Source: Enterococcus raffinosus (lineage in GTDB: Bacteria > Bacillota > Bacilli > Lactobacillales > Enterococcaceae). Taken from it: a stretch of 64,000 nucleotides of DNA. This document shows positions 53,561-61,544 of the stretch, piece by piece. Positions within the stretch are counted from its first letter, which is position 1. Each line of letters opens with the position of its first letter. Position numbers and translations under genes: made by a program. Below the pieces are notes generated by a model, which saw nothing but the letters and a program-made list of their open reading frames with translations, ran no database searches and was not told where the DNA came from. The stretch is taken from positions 60,744 through 124,743 of the forward strand of contig NZ_JXLA01000009.1 in assembly GCF_001886185.1 (NCBI RefSeq), read 5' to 3'.

Positions 53561-54015
53561 ATAATGCTTTTCCCAGAAATTCAGAGACAAAGAACGAAAC
53601 AAAAGAGATTAGCACAATTGCCGAACAAGCAGTATAGCAGAAGGATATCCGTAACGAAAATCAAGGCAATTTTTCTTATTGGAAATTGCTACATAAAAAA
53701 GAGGTAGGTTGTCAGTTCTGCTTTTCCCAGAAATTCAGAGTCAAAGAACGAAACAAAAAAGATTAGCACAATTGCCAAACAAGCAGTATAGCAGAAGGAT
53801 ATCCGAAACGAAAATCGAGGCAATTTTTCATAGAAAAATTGCTACATAAAAAAGAGGTAGGTTGTCAGTTCTGCTTTTCCCAGAAATTCAGAGTTAAAGA
53901 ACGAAACTAAGAAGAGTCGAACAATGACCAAACAAGCAGTATAGCAGAATGATATCCGAAACGAAAATCGAGGCAATTTTTCATAGAAAAATTGCTACAT
54001 AAAAAAGAGGTAGGT
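53561..54015 (+). repeat. 153-154-bp leader repeats upstream of mgtE (three tandem copies)
   Basis: CTTTTCCCAG starts near-identical units at 53567, 53721 and 53874 (periods 154 and 153). The first unit lacks its left arm. Long-range arms are TTCTGCT (53716-53722 and 53869-53875) / AGCAGAA (53790-53796 and 53943-53949). Small hairpins are CAATTTTT / AAAAATTG (53821-53828/53834-53841 and the equivalent in copy 3); copy 1 is degenerate there. Each unit ends in AAAAAAGAGGTAGG, which in the last copy leads into the mgtE start. The copies differ by only a few bases, so this array is younger or more actively homogenised than the others. Confidence 0.95.
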
Positions 54016-54022
54016 GAGATTG

Positions 54023-55393
54023 ATGGATGAAAACCAAGAAGAGCTAGAAATACATTTCCAACAATTAAGGGAGGAACTGGACCAGAATGAACTGCAGTCC
54101 TTTCGTGATCATTTTCTAGAGATGCATTTCTATGATCAGGGGCAATTTTATCAATCTTTGAATCAAGAAGAGCGTCAACTGGTTTATTCCTATCTATCAC
54201 CCAAAGAATTGGCCGATATGTTTGACGTCATTGAAGAAGACGATGAACATATGGATGAGTACCTGAGTGAGATGCGTCCACAGTATGCAGCGGACATGTT
54301 GTCTGAAATGTATACCGATAACGCGGTAGACTTACTGAATGAATTAGATAAAAAGCCAGTAGCGAAGTACCTGAGTCTAATGGACTCTGAGCATGCGAAC
54401 GAGATTCGTGAGCTGCTGCATTACGAAGACGATACTGCTGGTTCATTGATGACCACGGAGTATGTCTCAATTGTAGCGAATCAAACGGTTCGTTCCGCCA
54501 TGTATGTGTTAAAAAAAGAAGCACAAATTGCCGAGACAATCTATTATACTTATGTAGTAAATGATGAAAATCAGCTTGTAGGAGTTATTTCTCTCCGTGA
54601 TCTGATCGTGAATGACGATGATACGATGGTCTCTGATGTCATGAGCGAACGGGTGATATCTGTTCACGTAGGTGATGATCAAGAGGATGTAGCGCAGACC
54701 TTCCGTGACTACGATTTTCTAGCGTTACCGGTCACAGATTATGAAGATCATTTATTAGGGATCGTTACCGTCGATGATATCATTGACGTTATCGACGATG
54801 AAGCGGCCAGCGATTACTCTGGTTTGGCCGGGGTCAATGTCGAAGAAGTGGATGAGAATCCCGTCAAAGCGGCTTCTAGGCGGTTGCCGTGGTTGATTAC
54901 GCTGCTATTTTTAGGAATGACCACAGCCACCTTGATCAATCATTACGAGGCATTGGTTAGTAAGGCAAGTATTTTGGCTGTCTTTATCTCATTAATCACT
55001 GGGACAGCCGGAAATGCTGGGACCCAATCACTGGCGGTAGCTGTACGTCGATTGGCGATTTCTGATGACAATGAGAAAAATTTTGGTAAACTGGTCTTGG
55101 GTGAAATCTTGACAGGACTTGTTACAGGCTTTGTGACAGGTGTGACGATTTTCATTATTGTAGGTATTTGGAAGCATAATTTTATTTTAGGTTTTGTGAT
55201 TGGAACGGCAATGATGGCAGCAATTACCGTGGCTACTTTGGCAGGTAGCTGGATTCCGATGATTATGGAAAAGCTGGGCTTTGATCCAGCCGTTGCCAGT
55301 GGGCCATTCATTACCACGCTGAGTGATTTGACAAGCGTGTTGATTTACTTTAATATTGCCAGTCTCTTTATGGAACGATTCATCGGTAGTTAA
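54023..55393 (+). CDS. mgtE: Magnesium transporter MgtE
   Basis: MgtE is a dimeric Mg2+ channel gated by its cytosolic domains. The 456-residue protein has the superhelical N domain (about 1-130), two CBS domains (about 135-255, with DTAGSLMTTEYVSI and DVMSERVISVHVGDDQ), a plug helix and five membrane spans (about 285-455) that include the pore motif GNAGTQSLAVAVRRLA and ASGPFITTLSDLTSV. GGTGAG lies five bases before ATG 54023; a GTG at 54014 overlaps the AGAGGTAG site. The leader is a threefold tandem repeat. Confidence 0.94.
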   Translation: MDENQEELEIHFQQLREELDQNELQSFRDHFLEMHFYDQGQFYQSLNQEERQLVYSYLSPKELADMFDVIEEDDEHMDEYLSEMRPQYAADMLSEMYTDNAVDLLNELDKKPVAKYLSLMDSEHANEIRELLHYEDDTAGSLMTTEYVSIVANQTVRSAMYVLKKEAQIAETIYYTYVVNDENQLVGVISLRDLIVNDDDTMVSDVMSERVISVHVGDDQEDVAQTFRDYDFLALPVTDYEDHLLGIVTVDDIIDVIDDEAASDYSGLAGVNVEEVDENPVKAASRRLPWLITLLFLGMTTATLINHYEALVSKASILAVFISLITGTAGNAGTQSLAVAVRRLAISDDNEKNFGKLVLGEILTGLVTGFVTGVTIFIIVGIWKHNFILGFVIGTAMMAAITVATLAGSWIPMIMEKLGFDPAVASGPFITTLSDLTSVLIYFNIASLFMERFIGS

Positions 55394-55434
55394 GTGTAAC
55401 TGAAAAGACATATGCTGAAAGTAGTGAGAAAATT

Positions 55435-55875
55435 TTGAAAAAAGCTTATGCCGTTATTATTCGCAATGGATTGATTTTGCTTGTTCGACGTCAAGGGGTA
55501 CCTGTGTGGGATTTACCAGGCGGGGATCTTTTGCCTGATGAGAATGAGCGAGAGGGAATTCAGCGTTTAGTTAAGGAGTTGCTGGCGTTTGACAGCAACG
55601 TTGAAGATTTGATTGGCATCTATACAAAAGAGCATTATGATGATATTACCTATGTTTATAAGGTCCAAGAAGCGGTTTCCCAAAGTAAAATGGACTCCCA
55701 TGAATACGTGGCGTTCAATTTCTTTGATCTCCAGAATTTACCGTTGAACATTTTTCCTGATCGCCTTCGACAGATCAAGGACTATAAGACAGGACGATAT
55801 CCCGTGCGTCTTCGCTTAAAAGAAAATAAATGGTTCTTTAAGCTAAAAACATTGATTAAAGAAAAAAGAAAATGA
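55435..55875 (+). CDS. Nudix-fold hydrolase with altered Nudix box
   Basis: This 146-residue protein has the Nudix fold: IIRNGLILLVRRQGVPVWDLPGG leads into the Nudix box, but the usual RExxEE core reads RLVKEL, so one or two of the metal-binding glutamates are changed. Activity may be lost or shifted. The C-terminal 30 residues are basic. The start is TTG 55435, with only a weak GTGAG-type site; it lies 41 bp after mgtE and may be co-transcribed with it. The substrate is unknown. Confidence 0.75.
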   Translation: MKKAYAVIIRNGLILLVRRQGVPVWDLPGGDLLPDENEREGIQRLVKELLAFDSNVEDLIGIYTKEHYDDITYVYKVQEAVSQSKMDSHEYVAFNFFDLQNLPLNIFPDRLRQIKDYKTGRYPVRLRLKENKWFFKLKTLIKEKRK

Positions 55876-55910
55876 TTCGCAGTTGTCATAAGCGAATCAT
55901 TTTCTTTTTT
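55868..55910. terminator. Bidirectional terminator between the Nudix and rpiR genes
   Basis: A perfect 13-bp stem GAAAATGATTCGC / GCGAATCATTTTC with a T run; it overlaps both 3' ends. Confidence 0.9.
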
Positions 55911-56697
55911 CATTTAGGCTGGCATAGCGGCGAACAAAATAATCACAGAAAAATTCTAATGGATAGTTCCCAATTTGAACATAGTTGGTACTGGTTAAGT
56001 TTAAAACCTGATCAAAAAGGTTTGTAATCAAATTTTGTGTGTGCTGAGTGATCAGAACAGAATGGGCTGGTCGTTTACTAATTTGATTGATCAAATCGAC
56101 ATGGCTGGTCAGGATGGTCCCGTAGGAGGAAAGAACCAAGATCACTGTATTTTCATCCGCCTGTTGAATCGCAATTTTTTGAAGCGCCTCATTTTCTGGA
56201 ACATGAGTCAATTTGTTTGAAGCGATAAAATCAACCTGCATATTTCGAGCAAGCTCTAAAGTGGTTGTATAACCGATGAGAATGACTCTTTCAGCGTCCC
56301 TTATTTTTTTAAGCAAACAATCGACGAGCCCATAATCCATATTCGTCAGGATGTCCTGTAATGCCGCACTTATTTCAGCAGCATAATTTGTCAGAAAAGT
56401 TTCTGGCTGATCCTGCAACTGCTGAAAGTCTGCTTTTTTCATTCTTAAAGAGTTATAGCTTTTCATTCGTTCGTTGGTATCAAGTGCCTCCCTTAGATGT
56501 GAAAAGGACGAAAAGCCAAAAGTTTGGCAAAAACGCGTCATCGTCGCAGGAGAAACAAAACACTGTTCGGCGATTTGCGAGATTGTTAATTTTTGAATTT
56601 CCTCTTGATGTGTAAAGAGATAGGCGATGATTTTTGAATAGGTTTTATCAGAATTGTGCCGATTTAAATAATTCAACAGCTCATAAATATTGAACAT
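55897..56697 (-). CDS. RpiR/MurR-family transcriptional regulator
   Basis: This 266-residue regulator has an N-terminal helix-turn-helix of the RpiR type (KLTISQIAEQCFVSPATMTRFCQTFGF, in parts, residues 34-60) and a C-terminal SIS sugar-phosphate domain (about 110-240, with ERVILIGYTTTLELARNMQVDF). Such proteins sense phosphosugars. It is divergent from the 6-phospho-beta-glucosidase gene, which it very likely controls. ATG 56697 has AGGAG seven bases upstream; the longer reading begins upstream of that site. Two palindromes in the shared upstream DNA may be its operators. Confidence 0.88.
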   Translation of the reverse strand: MFNIYELLNYLNRHNSDKTYSKIIAYLFTHQEEIQKLTISQIAEQCFVSPATMTRFCQTFGFSSFSHLREALDTNERMKSYNSLRMKKADFQQLQDQPETFLTNYAAEISAALQDILTNMDYGLVDCLLKKIRDAERVILIGYTTTLELARNMQVDFIASNKLTHVPENEALQKIAIQQADENTVILVLSSYGTILTSHVDLINQISKRPAHSVLITQHTQNLITNLFDQVLNLTSTNYVQIGNYPLEFFCDYFVRRYASLNEKRK

Positions 56698-56723
56698 AGG
56701 ATGACTCCTTTTTTTAGAGATCA

Positions 56724-56741
56724 TTTTCATGTTTATGAAAA
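56724..56741. promoter_or_regulatory. Palindrome near the rpiR start (possible operator)
   Basis: TTTTCAT / ATGAAAA with a 4-base spacer, 27 bp upstream of the regulator's start codon; a likely site for autoregulation. Confidence 0.4.
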
Positions 56742-56774
56742 TAAACAGCGAAAAAGAAAATGCCTTCGCAAAGG

Positions 56775-56794
56775 TGAAACCAGCAAGCGTTTCA
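56775..56794. promoter_or_regulatory. Palindrome upstream of the 6-phospho-beta-glucosidase gene (possible operator)
   Basis: TGAAAC / GTTTCA arms with an 8-base spacer, in the gap between the divergent regulator and glycosidase genes. The GAAA/TTTC pattern resembles the palindrome at 56724. A cre site was considered, but the spacing does not fit. Confidence 0.45.
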
Positions 56795-56834
56795 TCTGTG
56801 CTAGACTAATAAAGTAATGATAATTATACACTAA

Positions 56835-58304
<1,470 letters not shown>

Positions 58305-58306
58305 TC

Positions 58307-58353
58307 AAAAAGACCTGACACAGCTTTTTTAATTGCTGCGCCAGGTCTTTTAA
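58307..58353. terminator. Bidirectional terminator between the glycosidase and cutC genes
   Basis: AAAAGACCTG...CAGC / GCTG...CAGGTCTTTT stem around a T/A loop. Confidence 0.88.
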
Positions 58354-58367
58354 TTGAATAGTTATGT

Positions 58368-59003
58368 CTAGAATTGAACAACTTTTGTTCCATGAACTTC
58401 GCTGACGCCTAGAGCTTCAGCGATTTTTTCTGCATTTGCCGCATTGATGCTACCGCCAGGCAGGATGATAATCCGTCCAGCCGCGTAATCGACGAGCTCT
58501 TTAAGATGAGGAAGATTGTCCTCGATAGAAGTCGATAAAGGTCCGCCGTGAGTCAGGATTCTGTCAATTCCTAATTGGACAAACCAATCAATGGTCTTAA
58601 ATTGTTCTTCTTTTGACAGCTCATCAAAAGCCATATGAAAAGTCGTTAATAAGCCTTCACTGTTGCCCATCAGCATTTCCAAAGCTTCCTCGTCCACTTC
58701 ATTGTCTTCGGTCAAACACCCGAAAACAACACCATCTGTTCCCGCATTTTTAGCATGGATCAAATCATTTTCCATTATTTTCAATTCAATATCGTTGTAG
58801 ACAAAGTTGCCGCCACGTGGACGAATCATTGTCATAACAGGAACGTGCTTTTCACCAGCGTAAGCTAGGACTTCTTCGATAACCCCCATGCTTGGCGTGG
58901 TGCCGCCTACAGCCAAGTTGTCACATAGCTCGATGCGTCCTGCACCTGCTTGGATCGCTTTGGGAATATCCGTATAATTTTCTGCGCAAAATTCTTTAAT
59001 CAA
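58368..59003 (-). CDS. cutC: CutC family protein
   Basis: CutC is a TIM-barrel protein named for copper homeostasis, though its real activity is still unsettled. The 211-residue protein has the family segments FCAENYTDIPKAIQAGAGRIELCDNL, cited in part, GGTTPS near residue 30, MIRPRGGNFVYN near 57, and the C-terminal GGSINAAN and EVHGTKV. The start is TTG 59003, with GGAGG eight bases upstream; the TTG at 59018 precedes that site. It is convergent with the glycosidase gene. Confidence 0.88.
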   Translation of the reverse strand: MIKEFCAENYTDIPKAIQAGAGRIELCDNLAVGGTTPSMGVIEEVLAYAGEKHVPVMTMIRPRGGNFVYNDIELKIMENDLIHAKNAGTDGVVFGCLTEDNEVDEEALEMLMGNSEGLLTTFHMAFDELSKEEQFKTIDWFVQLGIDRILTHGGPLSTSIEDNLPHLKELVDYAAGRIIILPGGSINAANAEKIAEALGVSEVHGTKVVQF

Positions 59004-59190
59004 GATCGAATCCTCCAATTGTGTCCTAATTTTTGAAAAATCAAGCCTAAGAGATGTCGCCTTTTTAAGCTCAGGGATCTCTCCCTATTTGTTAGACGAA
59101 TCAACATCTCGCGTATAGTTTAGCACATCTCGACGATAGTAGGAATAGAAGAACTATGCTATGATAGGAGAGCAAAAAAGGAGTGGAAAG

Positions 59191-60045
59191 ATGCTTAAAA
59201 AAATTGATCGGGGAGCATTATTTTTGGCTAAGCAGCAGGAATTGTTTCGTTGTCCAAAATGTCACCGTGAAATGATCCAACGAGAGAAGAGCTTGATTTG
59301 TGGTGAAGGCCATCGCTTTGACTTATCAAAAAAAGGCACGGTGTATTTTTTAGACCATCAGATCAAAACGGACTATGACAATGAAATGTTTGCCCCACGT
59401 GGACGAATGATTGGTTCTGGAATGTACCAGCCTGTAATTGAAAAGATTGCGGAATTAATGCAAACTGGGAATTTATTGGATGTCGGCTGCGGTGAAGGAA
59501 GTTTCCTACAGCAGATTACCCAGCGAAAGGAAAATCCAGTATCGATTGGCTTTGATATTGCTAAGGAAGGCATATATCTTGCGAGCAATCAACCGATGGA
59601 GGCTTTTTGGTGTGTCGCAGATTTGACGAATCTGCCTTTTGCGGACAATTCTTTTGATACAATCCTAAATATTTTTTCGCCTTCACACTATCGCGAATTT
59701 AAGCGAGTGATGAAGTCTGATGGCTGTGTGGTCAAAATTGTTCCTCAAGCGGACTACTTAAAGGAATTGCGAGAGGTGTACCATCCTGATGGGGAAACGT
59801 ACTCCAATGAAGCAGTTATTCAGCGCTTCACAGAGGAGCTTTCGATTGCCCACCGGGAACGGGTGACCTATGAGTTTGATATACCAGAAGAAAATCGATT
59901 GGATTTACTGGAGATGTCACCGTTGGAATGGAAGGTTTCTCCAGCTGTAAAAGCGAAATTAGCGGCGAATCCTTTGAAGAAGATAACAGTAGATATCGAA
60001 ATATTAAAAGGTTATGAGAGTAATCGTTTTCATTCAAATTCCTGA
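59191..60045 (+). CDS. rlmA: 23S rRNA guanine-N1 methyltransferase family (RlmA)
   Basis: This 284-residue SAM-dependent enzyme has an N-terminal zinc finger (FRCPKCHREM...LICGEGHRFDL, residues 19-45) and a methyltransferase domain with motif I LLDVGCGEGSFLQ near residue 91 and FSPSHYREFKRVMKSDG. This is the layout of RlmA, which methylates G745 or G748 in hairpin 35 of 23S rRNA. The Gram-positive type (RlmA-II) acts on G748 and affects sensitivity to tylosin-class drugs. ATG 59191 has GGAG seven bases upstream. Confidence 0.9.
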   Translation: MLKKIDRGALFLAKQQELFRCPKCHREMIQREKSLICGEGHRFDLSKKGTVYFLDHQIKTDYDNEMFAPRGRMIGSGMYQPVIEKIAELMQTGNLLDVGCGEGSFLQQITQRKENPVSIGFDIAKEGIYLASNQPMEAFWCVADLTNLPFADNSFDTILNIFSPSHYREFKRVMKSDGCVVKIVPQADYLKELREVYHPDGETYSNEAVIQRFTEELSIAHRERVTYEFDIPEENRLDLLEMSPLEWKVSPAVKAKLAANPLKKITVDIEILKGYESNRFHSNS

Positions 60046-60055
60046 AAATAGAAGG

Positions 60056-60084
60056 TTGCATTTGTGACTTCGTGATGTTATAGT
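60056..60084 (+). promoter_or_regulatory. Predicted promoter of the small RNA at 60091
   Basis: TTGCAT (60056-60061), an exact 17-bp spacer and TATAGT (60079-60084), just after the rlmA stop. Confidence 0.65.
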
Positions 60085-60090
60085 ACTAAC

Positions 60091-60203
60091 AAGTTGTTTT
60101 TCATTGGTTTTTATCAGGTTCCTGTTCTGATAAAAGTTAGTGAAAAGTGCTTCACTAACGTAGCGACTCGCCGTGCTAGACACCGAGTTGGTACGTTTTT
60201 TTT
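60091..60203 (+). ncRNA. Candidate small RNA or leader with three hairpins and terminator
   Basis: From a predicted start near 60091 the transcript would fold into TTATCAG / CTGATAA (60111-60117/60127-60133), GTTAGTG / CACTAAC (60136-60142/60153-60159) and a 12-bp terminator stem CGTAGCGACTCG / CGAGTTGGTACG with one G-G mismatch (60159-60170/60184-60195), then eight T. No ribosome site or open frame is seen. It is either a separate small RNA of about 110 nt or an attenuating leader of trmL, which starts 128 bp downstream. I could not match it to a known riboswitch. Confidence 0.6.
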
Positions 60204-60331
60204 ATGCGAATTCCTGAACATGCTTCTTGTGTTTGTGAATTAGACAGATTTGTGTAGATAAAACAATGAAGGAGCTATCATAGAATAGCTTTGTGAAAAT
60301 AAAGACTGAAATAAGAACGAGGGAAATCAAC

Positions 60332-60838
60332 ATGACAAACCATATTGTACTATTTGAACCGCAGATTCCAGCGAATACAGGGAACATTGCACGAACTTGT
60401 GCGGCGACCAATTCACCCTTGCACCTGATTGAACCGTTGGGGTTTTCAACAGATGATAAGCATTTAAAGCGTGCAGGTCTTGATTACTGGAATGATGTAA
60501 ATATTACTTATCACGAAAATCTAGCAGCATTTCTAGAGTACTTAGGCGATCAGCAGCTGCATTTGATCACAAAGTTTGCGAATGCGACGTATTCAGAAAT
60601 CGATTATACAGACGACGCAGATCATTTCTTTATGTTTGGGAAAGAAACTACGGGGCTGCCAGAAGAGTTTATGCGAGAAAATGAAGAAAAATGTTTGCGC
60701 ATCCCTATGAATGATGAACATGTTCGTTCATTGAATCTTTCAAATACGGTGGCTTTAGTTGTATACGAAGCGTTACGTCAGCAAAGCTTTCCAAATTTAG
60801 AATTGACGCATCATTATGAAAACGATAAGTTAGACTAG
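60332..60838 (+). CDS. trmL: tRNA (cytidine/uridine-34) 2'-O-methyltransferase TrmL
   Basis: TrmL methylates the ribose at the wobble position of leucine tRNAs. This 168-residue SPOUT-class enzyme has [22 protein letters not shown] at its N-terminus (cited in part), [22 protein letters not shown], the knot segment [14 protein letters not shown] near residue 105, and [20 protein letters not shown] with the conserved NLSN turn. ATG 60332 has GAGGG upstream. The gene may be read from the upstream small-RNA promoter if the terminator leaks, or from its own. Confidence 0.94.
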   Translation: MTNHIVLFEPQIPANTGNIARTCAATNSPLHLIEPLGFSTDDKHLKRAGLDYWNDVNITYHENLAAFLEYLGDQQLHLITKFANATYSEIDYTDDADHFFMFGKETTGLPEEFMRENEEKCLRIPMNDEHVRSLNLSNTVALVVYEALRQQSFPNLELTHHYENDKLD

Positions 60839-60863
60839 AGATTAGACGCGGAAAGGGATTTTT

Positions 60864-61520
60864 ATGAAACTGTATTTTACTCGTCATGGAAAAACACAAT
60901 GGAATCAAGAGAAACGTTTCCAGGGAATGATGGGAGATTCTCCATTATTACCTGAAAGTAAAGAAGCAATCAAAATGCTTGGAAAAGAATTGAAGGATGT
61001 CCCCTTTGAAAAGATTTATACGAGTACATTGAAGCGGGCATACCTAACCGCAGAAGGGATCAATAATCAGCTAACGCAGCCAACGGAAATCGTTCGTTCA
61101 GAGGATTTAAGAGAGCTTGGCTTAGGAAAATTGGAAGGACAGCTGATTCCTGTGATTGAGGAACGTTACCCTAAAGATATGGTCAACCTGCGTCATCACT
61201 TGGACTTGTATGATCCAGCTCCCTTTGACGGAGAGAAAATTGAAGATATGCTAAATCGCATCAATCATTTAGTCGAACAAGCAGTCGCAGAAGCAGAAGA
61301 GGGACCGCTTCTTTTTGTCGGTCACGGAGCGGCATTAACCGCGGCTATCCAAGCATTGATGGGAAAGCCTTTAAGTCAATTAAGAGAGATGGGCGGCCTC
61401 TTTAATAATAGCCTGACAATTTTAGAAGCAGCGAGCAGTAAACCACCGTATGAATTGATCCAATGGAATGACGTCAGCTTTTTAGAAGGCACCGGAGCCA
61501 AACCAGATTCACTATTATAA
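60864..61520 (+). CDS. Histidine phosphatase family protein (phosphoglycerate mutase-like)
   Basis: This 218-residue protein belongs to the cofactor-dependent mutase/histidine phosphatase family. The catalytic motif is TRHGKTQWNQEKRFQG (residues 6-21), with a second histidine in FVGHGAALTA near residue 153 and ELGLGKLEGQ between them. It is most likely a small-molecule phosphatase rather than the glycolytic mutase. AAAGGG lies before ATG 60864. It sits 25 bp after trmL and 24 bp before recD2, so the three are probably one operon. Confidence 0.88.
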   Translation: MKLYFTRHGKTQWNQEKRFQGMMGDSPLLPESKEAIKMLGKELKDVPFEKIYTSTLKRAYLTAEGINNQLTQPTEIVRSEDLRELGLGKLEGQLIPVIEERYPKDMVNLRHHLDLYDPAPFDGEKIEDMLNRINHLVEQAVAEAEEGPLLFVGHGAALTAAIQALMGKPLSQLREMGGLFNNSLTILEAASSKPPYELIQWNDVSFLEGTGAKPDSLL

Positions 61521-61544
61521 TAGGAAGTAGAAGGGAGGAGCGAA

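Noticed and set aside
56775..56794. Catabolite-response (cre) element upstream of the glycosidase
   Set aside because: The arms TGAAAC and GTTTCA are eight bases apart, longer than the cre consensus allows.
60159..60195. Last hairpin resembles the 3' hairpin of a Cas9 tracrRNA (ACCGAGTTGGT)
   Set aside because: There is no anti-repeat, no nexus hairpin, no CRISPR array and no cas gene in the window; the likeness is limited to one terminator stem.
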